Shown in pieces: positions 7,289-15,820 of a stretch of DNA of 64,000 nt. The notes beneath the pieces were generated by a model. That model was given only the letters and a program-made list of their open reading frames with translations. It did not search any database and was not told where the DNA came from. Both the position numbers and the translations under genes were made by a program. Source of the DNA: Clostridium ragsdalei P11 (lineage in GTDB: Bacteria > Bacillota > Clostridia > Clostridiales > Clostridiaceae); contig NZ_LROS01000003.1 in the NCBI RefSeq assembly GCF_001675165.1, positions 1 to 64,000 on the forward strand, written 5' to 3'. The stretch's first letter is position 1. Every line of letters begins with the position of its first letter.

Positions 7289-8432
7289 ATATACTTTTTT
7301 TATGTAATTTGGATTTCATATTTTTATAATCATAAAATTTTTCAGTATCACTATTTTCTAAGAGCTTATTGTTTAAGAGATGTTTTAACTCTTTATATGC
7401 ATCTATGTTTTCTTTTCTAACATCACTGTTACGTTTACGCTCTTTAAATTCAAAGTCAAAATTATAAACAAGATCATACAATCTGTAAATGACTTGTACA
7501 TCTGATGACTCTAAGAAATTACAATTAGCAACTATATGTTGCCAATCTTCAAAATATCTTATATCCACAGATCCCCTTTCATTATTTATATAGTCTTCAA
7601 TACTTACCAGATCATAATATAACACTGAAGCATAATGTTTTTCTTTTTTTTCATCATCAATTATTCTAAAATATTTTTGAGATAAATAAGTAACACCGCC
7701 ACCAACTAGTGCACCAACAATAGCTCCTAATAAGGAATTCATAATTTTAGGCTCAACTCCTTTCAAAATAAAGATAAGTATAATAATACTCACTATCAAA
7801 ATTATCATTCTCAGAAAAAACTTATTATTTCTAATTTTTTCATCAGCAATTTCTAATTTTTCATCATTAAATTTACTATTTTCCACATCATCAATTATTT
7901 CTAGGCACAATTGATAAAAACTTAATCTTCTAGATTCACTTATTTCCTTAATATCATTTGCTATTATTTCTGCAGTAATTCCAACCATGATAACTATAAC
8001 TAGATAAATCAAAGTTTGAATCTTAGTATTATCATCTATTCTTTTAAATGTACTTGTATTTAAAATTGCTGTTCCAATAGATACAGCAATAGTTATCAAT
8101 GAGCATATCCAAGGTATTATTGAAACTTTAGTATTATTTAAATTATTAATAATATTTTTAATTTGTAGTTTATCTGATATAATTAATTTTTTTTCTTTTC
8201 TCTCCCCATATATTTTTATAATTTCTGATATAAGTTCATTCGCATTATTTATTGATATATCAATGTCTTTTAAGGCACTTATACACATAACATATTTTTC
8301 ATAATGTTTTAGATAATAATTCATAATATCATATATATTCATATTCTTATACCATTTAAAAATTGCCTCATAACAAGTATAGACTATTATTATTATAAAT
8401 GACCATTTCACTATAGCATCTATTAAATTCAT
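7287..8432 (-). CDS. Five-helix membrane protein of unknown function
   Basis: 381 residues from ATG 8432 (GGAGGAGAGAC precedes it). Predicted membrane segments lie at about 7-27, 104-125, 139-157, 205-224 and 233-251. The last contains the small-residue motif GAIVGALVGGGVTYL. The following 130 residues are soluble and charged (KEKHYASVLYYDLVSIEDYI), a layout seen in phage- and island-borne proteins with a GxxxG membrane anchor and cytosolic effector end. I do not recognise a named family. The gene two loci upstream (9179-10015) has a similar GAVIGAIIAAGISL anchor. Confidence 0.6.
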   Translation of the reverse strand: MNLIDAIVKWSFIIIIVYTCYEAIFKWYKNMNIYDIMNYYLKHYEKYVMCISALKDIDISINNANELISEIIKIYGERKEKKLIISDKLQIKNIINNLNNTKVSIIPWICSLITIAVSIGTAILNTSTFKRIDDNTKIQTLIYLVIVIMVGITAEIIANDIKEISESRRLSFYQLCLEIIDDVENSKFNDEKLEIADEKIRNNKFFLRMIILIVSIIILIFILKGVEPKIMNSLLGAIVGALVGGGVTYLSQKYFRIIDDEKKEKHYASVLYYDLVSIEDYINNERGSVDIRYFEDWQHIVANCNFLESSDVQVIYRLYDLVYNFDFEFKERKRNSDVRKENIDAYKELKHLLNNKLLENSDTEKFYDYKNMKSKLHKKSI

Positions 8433-8645
8433 GTCTCTCCTCCTTTTAATGGTAACCATTTTATTGGCAATCGTAATACAATGGGAATTCATAATTTAGA
8501 TACTAACCAAGATGATTGTTAAATAAATAATATCAAGACTGAACATATAAGAACATTCTATACAGATACTTTATCTCAAACTCATCTACAGGGTTATGAT
8601 AATTGTACACATTGTATTGGTAGTTGTCAGCACTAATTCCGAACG

Positions 8646-8675
8646 TAGTCAGTGGCTATTTATTTTCCCTGACTA
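8646..8675 (-). terminator. Possible terminator hairpin
   Basis: TAGTCAGTGG and CCCTGACTA form a stem with an 11-base AT-rich loop, 10 bases past the stop of the 82-residue gene. There is no clear U-run on that strand, so it may be only an mRNA-stabilising hairpin. Confidence 0.35.
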
Positions 8676-8685
8676 TATTTCAGAT

Positions 8686-8934
8686 TTAAATAACATAATA
8701 TGTTTTTGGCTTAGATACAATTTGATAATTCCTCCCTGTAGAGTAATGAGGATATGCCTTTATTATATTTTTAACAGTATGTTTTCGAGTTGAACATTCA
8801 TCAAACATTGAAATATCTTCACAAAGAATAACTGAGTCTTCATTTTCAACAACAAAAATCAATAATTCCTTTTCTGTATAACTTTTACCTATTTCTAATT
8901 TTTCTGGTACATCATCTTCAAAATAATTACTCAT
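8686..8934 (-). CDS. Small acidic hypothetical protein
   Basis: 82 residues, ATG preceded by a strong AAAGGGGGG site. It is acidic in the first half (EDDVPEKLEIGKSYTEKE), has a central IFVVENEDSVILCEDIS strand pair, and ends in KTYYVI. No membrane segment or signal peptide and no family recognised. It stands alone between two membrane-protein genes on the same strand. Confidence 0.6.
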   Translation of the reverse strand: MSNYFEDDVPEKLEIGKSYTEKELLIFVVENEDSVILCEDISMFDECSTRKHTVKNIIKAYPHYSTGRNYQIVSKPKTYYVI

Positions 8935-9178
8935 AATAAATACCCCCCTTTATCAACATATATTCTCCAATAATTTATATATTCCTGCTAATTTTTACAA
9001 AAAAATAAAACTTAAAACAAATCCACTGCTCTAGGCCTTATTTGTAATATCCTTACTATTTCAAAAATTTCATTAAATATGATCTCCTTTTACGTACTCT
9101 TAATTCCTTGCCAATATGTATAATATATATATTGGTTCCATTCATATTTATTTTGAGACATCAAGAGTACCCTACAAT

Positions 9179-10015
9179 TCATTCTACTAATTTTTCCAAC
9201 TCTGAAATTTTATCTTTTACTGTTTGCTTAATTTCATTATATTTTTCATCAAAATTAAATTTACTTGCATCTCCTTTTTTTGATTCAACCTTAACTCTTT
9301 CCCACTCAGTCTTTAAATATACTTGAGTTAATAGCATTATTAATTGTGAACTATACTTTACTTTTTTAACACATTTTTTTATATCATTATTAATATAACT
9401 AGCCAATTCATTACATATATCAAAACCCAATTTACCAAAGTCTTCTTTTTGAACAATATCTTTAATATATTGTTTAAATTCTTTTTCACTCTTAAAAATA
9501 ATTTTATTCTTTATTAATACATTAGCTAACGTCTTCTTTGTCATTTCCAAATCTTTATCCTTATAAAAATAGAACTGAATAAGTTTTTTGCGTCCTTCAA
9601 ATTTCTTTTTTTCATGATTGCTGTAAATATTATACTTTTTTAGTTGTAGAAATGTTTCTAAAGACTTATTTAATTCTTGAATTATATTTATAATTTTTTT
9701 ATCTTGCTTTCCTTTAAAATTTAAATGTAATTCAATTTTTGCAGTTATATTTCCCAAGTCACCAAAGTACTCATTAAGATTTTCAGGAAAAGTCGTATCA
9801 TAAAAATATCTAACTTTACTTAAGTATTCAGATATATAATCTTTAAGTTTTTGCATCCATTCAACTCTATTACTTGTTATAATTTCAGCAGTCCTTTGCT
9901 TCTTAGACTGGCTAATTACAATAAAAATATTTATAAATGCACTTATAAGAGAAATTCCTGCAGCTATTATAGCACCTATTACAGCTCCATTTCCTGGTTC
10001 AATTTTCAGAAACAC
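9179..10015 (-). CDS. Membrane-anchored hypothetical protein
   Basis: 278 residues from a GTG start with AGAGGTG upstream. One N-terminal anchor (about residues 10-34, GAVIGAIIAAGISLISAF and INIFIVI) is followed by QSKKQRTAEIITSNRVEWMQ, then a long helical cytosolic region to the C-terminus. The short stretch after the anchor (R-x-x-W-x-x-x-L-R/K) resembles small anchored proteins common on clostridial and phage islands. Function unknown. No catalytic motif seen. Confidence 0.6.
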   Translation of the reverse strand: MFLKIEPGNGAVIGAIIAAGISLISAFINIFIVISQSKKQRTAEIITSNRVEWMQKLKDYISEYLSKVRYFYDTTFPENLNEYFGDLGNITAKIELHLNFKGKQDKKIINIIQELNKSLETFLQLKKYNIYSNHEKKKFEGRKKLIQFYFYKDKDLEMTKKTLANVLIKNKIIFKSEKEFKQYIKDIVQKEDFGKLGFDICNELASYINNDIKKCVKKVKYSSQLIMLLTQVYLKTEWERVKVESKKGDASKFNFDEKYNEIKQTVKDKISELEKLVE

Positions 10016-10558
10016 TTTTACTCACCTCTTAAAAATTAATATTCAGTATATAAAAATAATTTTTCTATTTTAAGGTTATCTTTTATTCACCAAATTCTAT
10101 ACTCATATATAATGTTACCTACATCAACTCTTTAGATAATATTTCTACAATATGAATCAATATCCTTTAACTTTCGTTCGTCAACATATGACTTGTTTTT
10201 TAATATCATTGTATTTATATATCTTTATATTGTTCTAATTTTTACCTAAAATAAATGTCTGCTTATTCTTCAAATAACTTTAGGCGTAGTCATTTTGACC
10301 ACACCTAACTCTAATATGTAATTTATAACTTCTTTTCTTATCCTGTAAGCAATACTTCTAAGCACTCCATACATTTCATTGGCTTCCAATTAACATTTTA
10401 ATTATTTTTCTATATTACTTTATATGCTTATCAAAACACACTGTTATATATAAAAGGTAAGGCTTTATATATAACTTTCCCACATAATCTGTTTTGACAT
10501 ACAAACATGTGTTTGCTAGAATTAACTTATTAAATACTAATATTGGGGGTATTTAATA
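10016..10558. other. Gene-free AT-rich stretch with a possible gene remnant
   Basis: No intact gene is visible. On the minus strand 10270-10374 gives a 34-residue frame (MYGVLRSIAYRIRKEVINYI and onward) without a convincing ribosome site; it looks like a fragment of a lost gene. Otherwise the stretch is AT-rich spacer between the anchored-protein gene and the recombinase remnant. Confidence 0.35.
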
Positions 10559-11089
10559 ATGAAAGTAGCAATATATAGCAGGAAATCAAAGTTCACTAGT
10601 AAAGGTGAATCTATAGAAAATTAAATTGAAATGTGTAAATAATACTGCAATAAAAATTTTGATGAACAAATTGAATTTATAATTTATGAAGATGAAGGCT
10701 TTAGTGGTGGAAATATAGACAGGCCTCAGTTTCAACAAATGATAAAAGATGCGAAGAATGAGAAATTTGATGCTTTAGTCTGTTATAGACTTGACCGTGT
10801 AAGTAGAAAATGTTGCTGACTTTTCTAGCACCCTTGAATTACTACAGCAACATGATATATCTTTTATAAGCATAAAGGAACAATTTGACACAAGTACTCC
10901 TATGGGTAAGTAAGGGCCTCTGTATTCGCACAATTAGAGCGTGAAACCATCGCTGAACGTGTACGTGATAATATGATTGAACTGGCAAAAACAGGCCGTT
11001 GGTTAGGTGGACCTCCTCCTATGGGATTTAAATCAGAAAAGGTGATCTACTATGACGCTGAAATAAAACAAAAATCCATGCATAAGTAA
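10559..11089 (+). pseudogene. Degenerate large serine recombinase (N-terminal part)
   Basis: After GGGGGT, ATG 10559 begins MKVAIYSRKSKFTSKGESIEN, the catalytic N-terminus of a large serine recombinase with the Y-S-R-x-S nucleophile region. It continues through YEDEGFSGGNIDRPQFQQM, CYRLDRVSRK, STLELLQQHDISF, ISIKEQFDTSTPMGK, QLERETIAERVRDN and WLGGPPPMGFKSEK. Two in-frame TAA codons stand where CAA (Gln) is expected (EN-stop-IEMCK-stop-YC). At least two frameshifts follow (about 10810 and 10905), and the protein stops before the zinc and coiled-coil DNA-binding half. It is dead and truncated, a relic of a second integration system. Confidence 0.85.
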
Positions 11090-11167
11090 AAATCTTATCA
11101 GGAGCAATGTCTCCTATATATTTTTTAATTTTATATCGAACAAAAATTCTATCAAGGAGGTATTTAA

Positions 11168-12349
11168 ATGGCAACAAAAACAAACTTTATTTCTAATGGG
11201 AAAAAGTATTATAGAATAAACTATGATATTGGTATAGATGCTGATGGAAAAAGAATTAGGAAACAATTTGTTGGTAAAAGCAGAAAAGAAGCTGAAAAAA
11301 AGAAACTAGACTACATAAATAACATGAATGCTGGTTTAAAAGATACAAAAAATATGTGGCTTGCACAAACATTAAAAAGTTGGTTATTTGAAGTTGTAAA
11401 AATGTCTGGTAATATAAAACCAACTACATTTGCAAGATATGAAGGATTATATAGAAATTACATAGAAAATTCTCCTATAGGATGTATGAGTTTAGATAAA
11501 TTGGAGTCAATACAAATACAGAGATATTATAATAAGCTATTTAGGCAAGGCAAAAGCAGCAATCAAATTAACTATGTAAATAAATTTTTAAAACAATTTT
11601 TAAATTATGCGGTTGACTGTGGGTATATTCTCAAGAACCCATGTGGTGGGAAAAAGATTGCTATTCCAAAAGAGAACTCAGATAAAGTATCTGAAAGGCA
11701 TATACCTGTATTCAATAATGAAGATCTAGCAAAAATCGTTAAAGCTGAAAGCTCTAAAATTAAATACATTGCTCTATTTTCTTTATCAACAGGAATGAGA
11801 CGTGGAGAAATAATTGGCTTAAAAGAAAATGACATTGACTATAAGTTAAAAGAAATTCATATTAGAAGAACTGTGGCAACTACTACAATTTTTGATGATA
11901 ACAATAAAAGAAGTAAACAAACTATAGTTCAAGAACCAAAAAGCAAAAACTCTAAAAGAACAATTCCACTTCCAGCATCATTAGTAGAAATAGTCAAAGC
12001 TTCAATTAAAATTAAAAAATCAGAAAAATTAAAAGCTGGTAGTAGCTACTGCAAAGACAACTTAGACTACATATTTCTAAGTGAACAAGGTAACTTAATT
12101 AACGCTGGAAACTTAGACAAAACATGGTCAAAATTCTTAAGGTCCTTAAATATTCCTCACAAAAAATTTCATGCTTTAAGACATACGTATACCACTAAGC
12201 AATTTGAACATAATATACCTTTAAAAACTATTTCTATGCTATTAGGTCACAGCAGTATTGAAATAACTGCCAATATTTATACTCATGTTTTAAAAAAAGA
12301 AAAGGAGAAATCAGCAGACATTTTAGCTGATATTAAAACTATGGTGTAA
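11168..12349 (+). CDS. Tyrosine recombinase (phage/ICE integrase)
   Basis: 393 residues after AAGGAGG. An N-terminal arm-binding AP2-like region (about 1-50, YYRINYDIGIDADGKRIRKQ) comes first, then a SAM-like core-binding domain (60-160) and the catalytic domain. The catalytic residues are visible: Arg in STGMRRGEIIGL (about 210), H-x-x-R in HALRHTYTT (about 334-338), HSS in LGHSSIEIT and the Tyr nucleophile in NIYTHVL (about 370). It reads toward the 3' end of tRNA-Glu, 86 bases away, the classical attL/attR-side placement. Intact, so the element may still be excisable if its other end survives. Confidence 0.95.
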   Translation: MATKTNFISNGKKYYRINYDIGIDADGKRIRKQFVGKSRKEAEKKKLDYINNMNAGLKDTKNMWLAQTLKSWLFEVVKMSGNIKPTTFARYEGLYRNYIENSPIGCMSLDKLESIQIQRYYNKLFRQGKSSNQINYVNKFLKQFLNYAVDCGYILKNPCGGKKIAIPKENSDKVSERHIPVFNNEDLAKIVKAESSKIKYIALFSLSTGMRRGEIIGLKENDIDYKLKEIHIRRTVATTTIFDDNNKRSKQTIVQEPKSKNSKRTIPLPASLVEIVKASIKIKKSEKLKAGSSYCKDNLDYIFLSEQGNLINAGNLDKTWSKFLRSLNIPHKKFHALRHTYTTKQFEHNIPLKTISMLLGHSSIEITANIYTHVLKKEKEKSADILADIKTMV

Positions 12350-12398
12350 AAATGGTGTAAAATTTTAAAAAAGCACACCTTAAATCAAAAAATAAAAG

Positions 12399-12423
12399 TG
12401 GCTCAACTATTGTAGCTGAGCCA
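12399..12423. terminator. Bidirectional terminator between integrase and tRNA-Glu
   Basis: TGGCTCA and TGAGCCA form a 7-base perfect stem (12399-12405 with 12417-12423), extended by AGC pairing, followed by TTCTTTG on the + side and by CACTTTTATTTTTT on the minus side. It can end both the integrase and the tRNA transcript. Confidence 0.7.
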
Positions 12424-12435
12424 TTCTTTGATCTT

Positions 12436-12510
12436 TGGTAGTCCCTAGGAGAATCGAACTCCTGATTTCACCGTGAGAGGGTGACGTCTTAACCGCTTGA
12501 CCAAGGGACC
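12436..12510 (-). tRNA. tRNA-Glu (anticodon CUC)
   Basis: The minus strand folds into a 75-base tRNA. The acceptor GGTCCCT pairs with AGGGACT, and CCA is encoded at 12436-12438. The D-arm is GGTCAAGCGGTTAAGAC. The anticodon loop is CTCTCAC on a TCACC/GGTGA stem, giving anticodon CUC, which reads GAG. The T-arm is AGGAGTTCGATTCTCCT. The 3' half is a likely attachment site for the neighbouring integrase. No second copy of its 3' end is visible in the window. Confidence 0.95.
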
Positions 12511-12539
12511 ATATTTAATTTTCGCAATCAACATTTAAT

Positions 12540-12568
12540 ATTATATATCCTGATCAGCAATTAGTCAA
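12540..12568 (-). promoter_or_regulatory. Strong sigma-A promoter of tRNA-Glu
   Basis: On the minus strand TTGACT (12563-12568) and TATAAT (12540-12545) are spaced by exactly 17 bases, about 30 bases upstream of the tRNA 5' end. This is near the consensus, as expected for a stable RNA gene. Confidence 0.8.
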
Positions 12569-12681
12569 CACTTTTTTCATTTTTTATTCAATATTTTTTC
12601 TAAAAACTTTATTTTAGATAGCATCCATTCTAGATACACAATTAAAAACATTAAAGATTGAATTAGAAATTAATATTTTAG

Positions 12682-12711
12682 TTGCAACTAGTTCGCAACT
12701 AGTTATATAAT
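12682..12711 (+). promoter_or_regulatory. Promoter with duplicated operator for the metal ABC transporter
   Basis: TTGCAA (12682-12687) and TATAAT (12706-12711) form a promoter with an 18-base spacer. Within the spacer, GCAACTAGTT occurs twice (12684-12693 and 12695-12704), each holding the palindrome AACTAGTT. This core agrees with the AdcR zinc-repressor consensus (AACYRGTT). The overlap with the promoter suggests metal-dependent repression. The regulator identity is inference. Confidence 0.5.
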
Positions 12712-12778
12712 AGTATATGTCGGTCTTATATGTACTGCACCTATCGTGTACATTTAATATAAATGGAGGAAATCATTA

Positions 12779-13444
12779 ATGATAGAAATTAAAGATCTGA
12801 CATTTTCCTATACAGGTAAATGTCCTTATTTAATAAATAAAGTAAACTTAAATATTCAAGACGGAAGCTATGTTTCAATTTTAGGCGAAAACGGCAGCGC
12901 TAAAACCACCCTTGTAAAATTGATTTTAGGACTGTTAAGTCCTTTAAGCGGCAGTATACACATAGCAGCTGAAAGAATTGGATATGTACCTCAAATAGTA
13001 GATAATTTTAATTCTGAATTTCCAATTACAGTTTCAGAACTAATGAGATGTCATAGTAAAGTTTTAAAAATAAAAAATAAAAAATCTGCAAATATATGTC
13101 TTGGTTCTGTTGGAATGAGCGATTTTAAAAATAAACTGATAGGGAATCTTTCTGGCGGCCAGCGTCAAAAAATATTTATAGCAAGAGCTCTCATTGGCTA
13201 CCCTAAACTCCTAATATTTGATGAACCTTCTACTGGAATAGACGTTCCAAGCCAAAAAGAAATATACAGTATAATAAAACATTTAAATAGGCACCAATCC
13301 ATAACGGTTCTAGCTGTAGAACACAACTTAAAAGCTGCTCTGGAAAATTCTACCCATATCTGTACCATGAAGGATGGCAATTTAAAAATGTATACTGTTG
13401 AAGAATACAAACAACAAGTACATAATCTATCTGATTTTAATTAA
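12779..13444 (+). CDS. Zinc/manganese-type ABC transporter ATP-binding protein
   Basis: 221 residues after GGAGG. The Walker A is LGENGSAKTTLVKL; the Ala before Lys is a variant frequent in zinc ABC ATPases. The signature is LSGGQRQKIFIARAL, Walker B LLIFDEPSTGID, and the H-loop LAVEHNLK. The protein energises metal import from the cytosolic face with the permease encoded 19 bases downstream. No binding-protein gene is adjacent, so the solute receptor must come from elsewhere. Promoter repeats suggest metal control. Zn is most likely; Mn cannot be excluded. Confidence 0.9.
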   Translation: MIEIKDLTFSYTGKCPYLINKVNLNIQDGSYVSILGENGSAKTTLVKLILGLLSPLSGSIHIAAERIGYVPQIVDNFNSEFPITVSELMRCHSKVLKIKNKKSANICLGSVGMSDFKNKLIGNLSGGQRQKIFIARALIGYPKLLIFDEPSTGIDVPSQKEIYSIIKHLNRHQSITVLAVEHNLKAALENSTHICTMKDGNLKMYTVEEYKQQVHNLSDFN

Positions 13445-13463
13445 ATTTTACTGGAGGAAAATC

Positions 13464-14258
13464 ATGTTACAATACGGTTTTATGCAAAATGCAATTATTG
13501 CAGGTATATTTATATCTATACTTTGTCCTGCTGTAGGCATATTTTTAGTCTTAAAAAGATATTCTATGATTGGAGATACCCTATCTCATTCATCCCTCGC
13601 TGGAGTTGCAATAGGTCTAGTTTTCGGATTCAATCCAATACTAACTGCTTTTATATTTACTTCCATTGCAGGACTCGTAATAGAGTTTTTACGAGATTAT
13701 TATAAGAAATACGCTGAATTAATACTTGTTATAGTCCTTACATTATCCGTTGGTATTGCCATTGTACTTATAAGTACTGGAAAAGCCAATGCAGATGTAA
13801 ACTCCTTTCTTTTTGGAAGTATACTTACTGTATCTGAAAATGACATTTACACAGTAGTTATATTAAGCATAATTTCTGTTATAACTTTAACTCTTTTACA
13901 TAATGAATTATTGTATATAACCTTTGATGAAAATGGAGCAAAAGTGTGCAAAATAAAAGTAAAGCTTATAAATTACATATTTGCCCTTTTGGTAGGTGCT
14001 ACAATTTCTGTTTCTATACGAATTCTTGGGATTCTTGTAATTTCATCCATGATAGCTATGCCCGTGGCTGCAGCCCTTCAACTTCACAAAGGATTTAAAA
14101 TTACATTTTTATTTTCAATAATATTTGGATTTCTAGATATAATGATTGGATTATTCTTGTCCTATTATATAAATAGTGCCCCTGGTGGTACTATAGCAAT
14201 TACTTCAGTTGTATTGCTTTTAGTTGTTATTATAGGTAAAAGGTTATTCAATAAATAA
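13464..14258 (+). CDS. Zinc/manganese-type ABC transporter permease
   Basis: 264 residues from ATG 13464 (CTGGAGGAAAATC precedes). It has eight or so membrane helices and the ABC-3 family marks: GIFLVLKRYSMIGDTLSHSSLAGVA split across the second helix, then SVSIRILGILVISSMIAMPVAAA. The D-T-L-S-H-S and the G-x-L-x-x-S-x-M-x-x-P motifs are standard for ZnuB/MntB/TroC permeases. It pairs with the ATPase just upstream; the two form a two-gene operon ending before 14280. Confidence 0.9.
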   Translation: MLQYGFMQNAIIAGIFISILCPAVGIFLVLKRYSMIGDTLSHSSLAGVAIGLVFGFNPILTAFIFTSIAGLVIEFLRDYYKKYAELILVIVLTLSVGIAIVLISTGKANADVNSFLFGSILTVSENDIYTVVILSIISVITLTLLHNELLYITFDENGAKVCKIKVKLINYIFALLVGATISVSIRILGILVISSMIAMPVAAALQLHKGFKITFLFSIIFGFLDIMIGLFLSYYINSAPGGTIAITSVVLLLVVIIGKRLFNK

Positions 14259-14321
14259 CTTTCTATGTTCTCAGATATGTTTAGGTATTTATAAATTTAA
14301 ATACTTACGCATATCTTAAGC

Positions 14322-14618
14322 TCATTGGTTTACTATTTTTGTAGTATAATTTTCTATATTCTCTCTTATACTTGGCCAGGAACGTTTGCAAAACATTACT
14401 TCTACATTATTTCTCCTTGATCTTTCTTTTATTATGTTAGCCATATTATGTCCTATATAATCTATAAGCACCAATACCAAATCTGTATTTTCGTGAATTT
14501 TTATTTTTCTATCACCTTTTTTTCTTCCTGTAACATGGCCAATTTCATTAAATCCCTTTTCTCTCAATTTATCTTCTATATTTCCAAGTCGGTCTCCTCC
14601 TACTACTAAAATACTCAT
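14322..14618 (-). CDS. DUF2325 domain-containing protein
   Basis: 98 residues after GAGGAGG. The family pattern is MSILVVGGDRLGNIEDKL at the start, then GHVTGRKKG, DLVLVLIDYIGHNMANII and VEVMFCKRSW. DUF2325 proteins are small Rossmann-like proteins of unknown function, common near metal or redox genes in Clostridia. It converges on the zinc-type ABC transporter operon; a metal link is only suggested by position. Confidence 0.85.
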   Translation of the reverse strand: MSILVVGGDRLGNIEDKLREKGFNEIGHVTGRKKGDRKIKIHENTDLVLVLIDYIGHNMANIIKERSRRNNVEVMFCKRSWPSIRENIENYTTKIVNQ

Positions 14619-14716
14619 AAATTAATTCCTCCTCAGTTTATAATTGATATTAATTCTCATAATCAATTATAAACTGATATCACTATTTTGTAAACCTTAT
14701 ATTGCGACTAAGCTAA

Positions 14717-14850
14717 AAACTCTATATAAGTCTTCTAACTTAAAAATCAACTTATACGTAGAAATATTTTTACAATAGTGAAGCTCTTTTAAATACTTTG
14801 TATATAAGTCTTAGGGAAAAATTTAACGAGCTGAAGGTTGTAAGAAATTG
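14717..14850. repeat. Palindromic repeat, family A (partial copy A1)
   Basis: The stretch beginning CTATATAAGTCTTCTAACTT, with TCAACTTATACGTAGAAATA and GTGAAGCTCTTTTAAATA further on, matches the left arm of the complete family A element at 48535-48788. The right arm is reduced to TTTAACGAGCTGAAGGTTGT. It is followed at once by a family B copy. Confidence 0.7.
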
Positions 14851-14904
14851 CTCATCGAATAGTTTTAATTGATAATCTTAGAAATGCTATTGTTTTGTAA
14901 ACTT

Positions 14905-15164
14905 TATATAGAGCTTCTAACTAAAATTTAAACTTATACATAAAATGTAATGACAAAATTGAAAGCACCTTTAAAAACTTTTCCATAAGTCTTAGCGAGG
15001 TATTTTAGAAAATCTTAGGAACTTAGATATGTTTGAGGCACGAGTTTAGCTAAGGTTCTTAGATTTTCAAAATACCAAGCTCTAGACTTATTAAAAGTTT
15101 TTATGGTGCTAAAATTTGTCATTACATGACCTGTATAAGTTGATTTTTTGTTTAGAAACTCTAT
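14905..15164. repeat. Palindromic repeat, family B (copy B1), abutting cobO
   Basis: The arms AATGACAAAATTGAAAGCAC and TTTGTCATTACATGACC are complementary. Inside lies a second hairpin, TCTTAGGAACTTAGATAT against TAGCTAAGGTTCTTAGA, capped by TTTGAGGCACGAGTTT (15032-15047). The right end, as read from cobO, is ATAGAGTTTCTAAAC and starts 3 bases after the cobO stop codon. It probably doubles as the 3' hairpin or terminator of the cobalamin operon. Confidence 0.8.
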
Positions 15165-15167
15165 AGG

Positions 15168-15683
15168 TTAATTCTCTATTCCAACTCTTGCTGGAACCCC
15201 TTCAGTATAGTAATGCTTTATTTCCTTCATTTCTGTAACTAAATCTGCTCTTTCTATTATTCTCTTATCTGCATATCTTCCAGTTAGTATTACTTCAGTC
15301 TTTTCCTGCTTTTTATCTAAAATTTGCAAAACTTCATCTACTGTAAATAGCTCATAAAATATAGCTATATTTATTTCATCCAATACTACTACATCATAAT
15401 CTCCCTTTGTAACTATTTCTTCAACTTTTTTAAGTCCAGTTTTAGCTGCTTCTATATCAGCTTTGCTTGGTTTACCGCATATAAAGCAATTTCTTCCAAA
15501 CTGTTCTAATGTAAAATTAGGTAAATATTCTTTTGCCTTTAACTCGCTGTACTCCATTCCCTTAACAAATTGTCCAAAGAATACTTTTTTACCAGCACAT
15601 ACAGCTCTAAGAGATAAACCTAGTGAAGCCGTAGTCTTACCTTTTCCGTTTCCAGTATAAACTTGAATATATCCTTTATCCAT
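15168..15683 (-). CDS. cobO: Cob(I)yrinic acid a,c-diamide adenosyltransferase
   Basis: 171 residues from ATG 15683 (AGGAAGAGGG lies 8 bases upstream; a TTG three codons earlier abuts the site and is rejected). The P-loop GNGKGKTTASLGLSLRA is at residues 9-25, followed by FGQFVKGMEYSELK, VVLDEINIA and EVILTGRYADKRIIE, all typical of the CobA/CobO/BtuR family. It transfers 5'-deoxyadenosine from ATP to Co(I) corrinoids. It is the last gene of the riboswitch operon; its stop is 3 bases from a palindromic repeat. Confidence 0.95.
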   Translation of the reverse strand: MDKGYIQVYTGNGKGKTTASLGLSLRAVCAGKKVFFGQFVKGMEYSELKAKEYLPNFTLEQFGRNCFICGKPSKADIEAAKTGLKKVEEIVTKGDYDVVVLDEINIAIFYELFTVDEVLQILDKKQEKTEVILTGRYADKRIIERADLVTEMKEIKHYYTEGVPARVGIEN

Positions 15684-15820
15684 AACAAACAACCCTCTTC
15701 CTTATAATAAGTTATTTTCTTTCAAATGCCTAAATTCTTTCTCTTACTTTAAGTTTATTAGTATGCATATATTATGTCAATAATTATTATAAATAGAATT
15801 TTTTCAATCACATAATCATA

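Noticed and set aside
12399-12423. An attenuator for the metal ABC operon
   Set aside because: The hairpin lies between the integrase and the tRNA on the far side of the tRNA gene and fits a terminator for those two genes.
14905-15164. CRISPR array in the repetitive intergenic stretch
   Set aside because: There are no regularly spaced identical repeats with unique spacers; the repeats are long inverted pairs. No cas genes are present.
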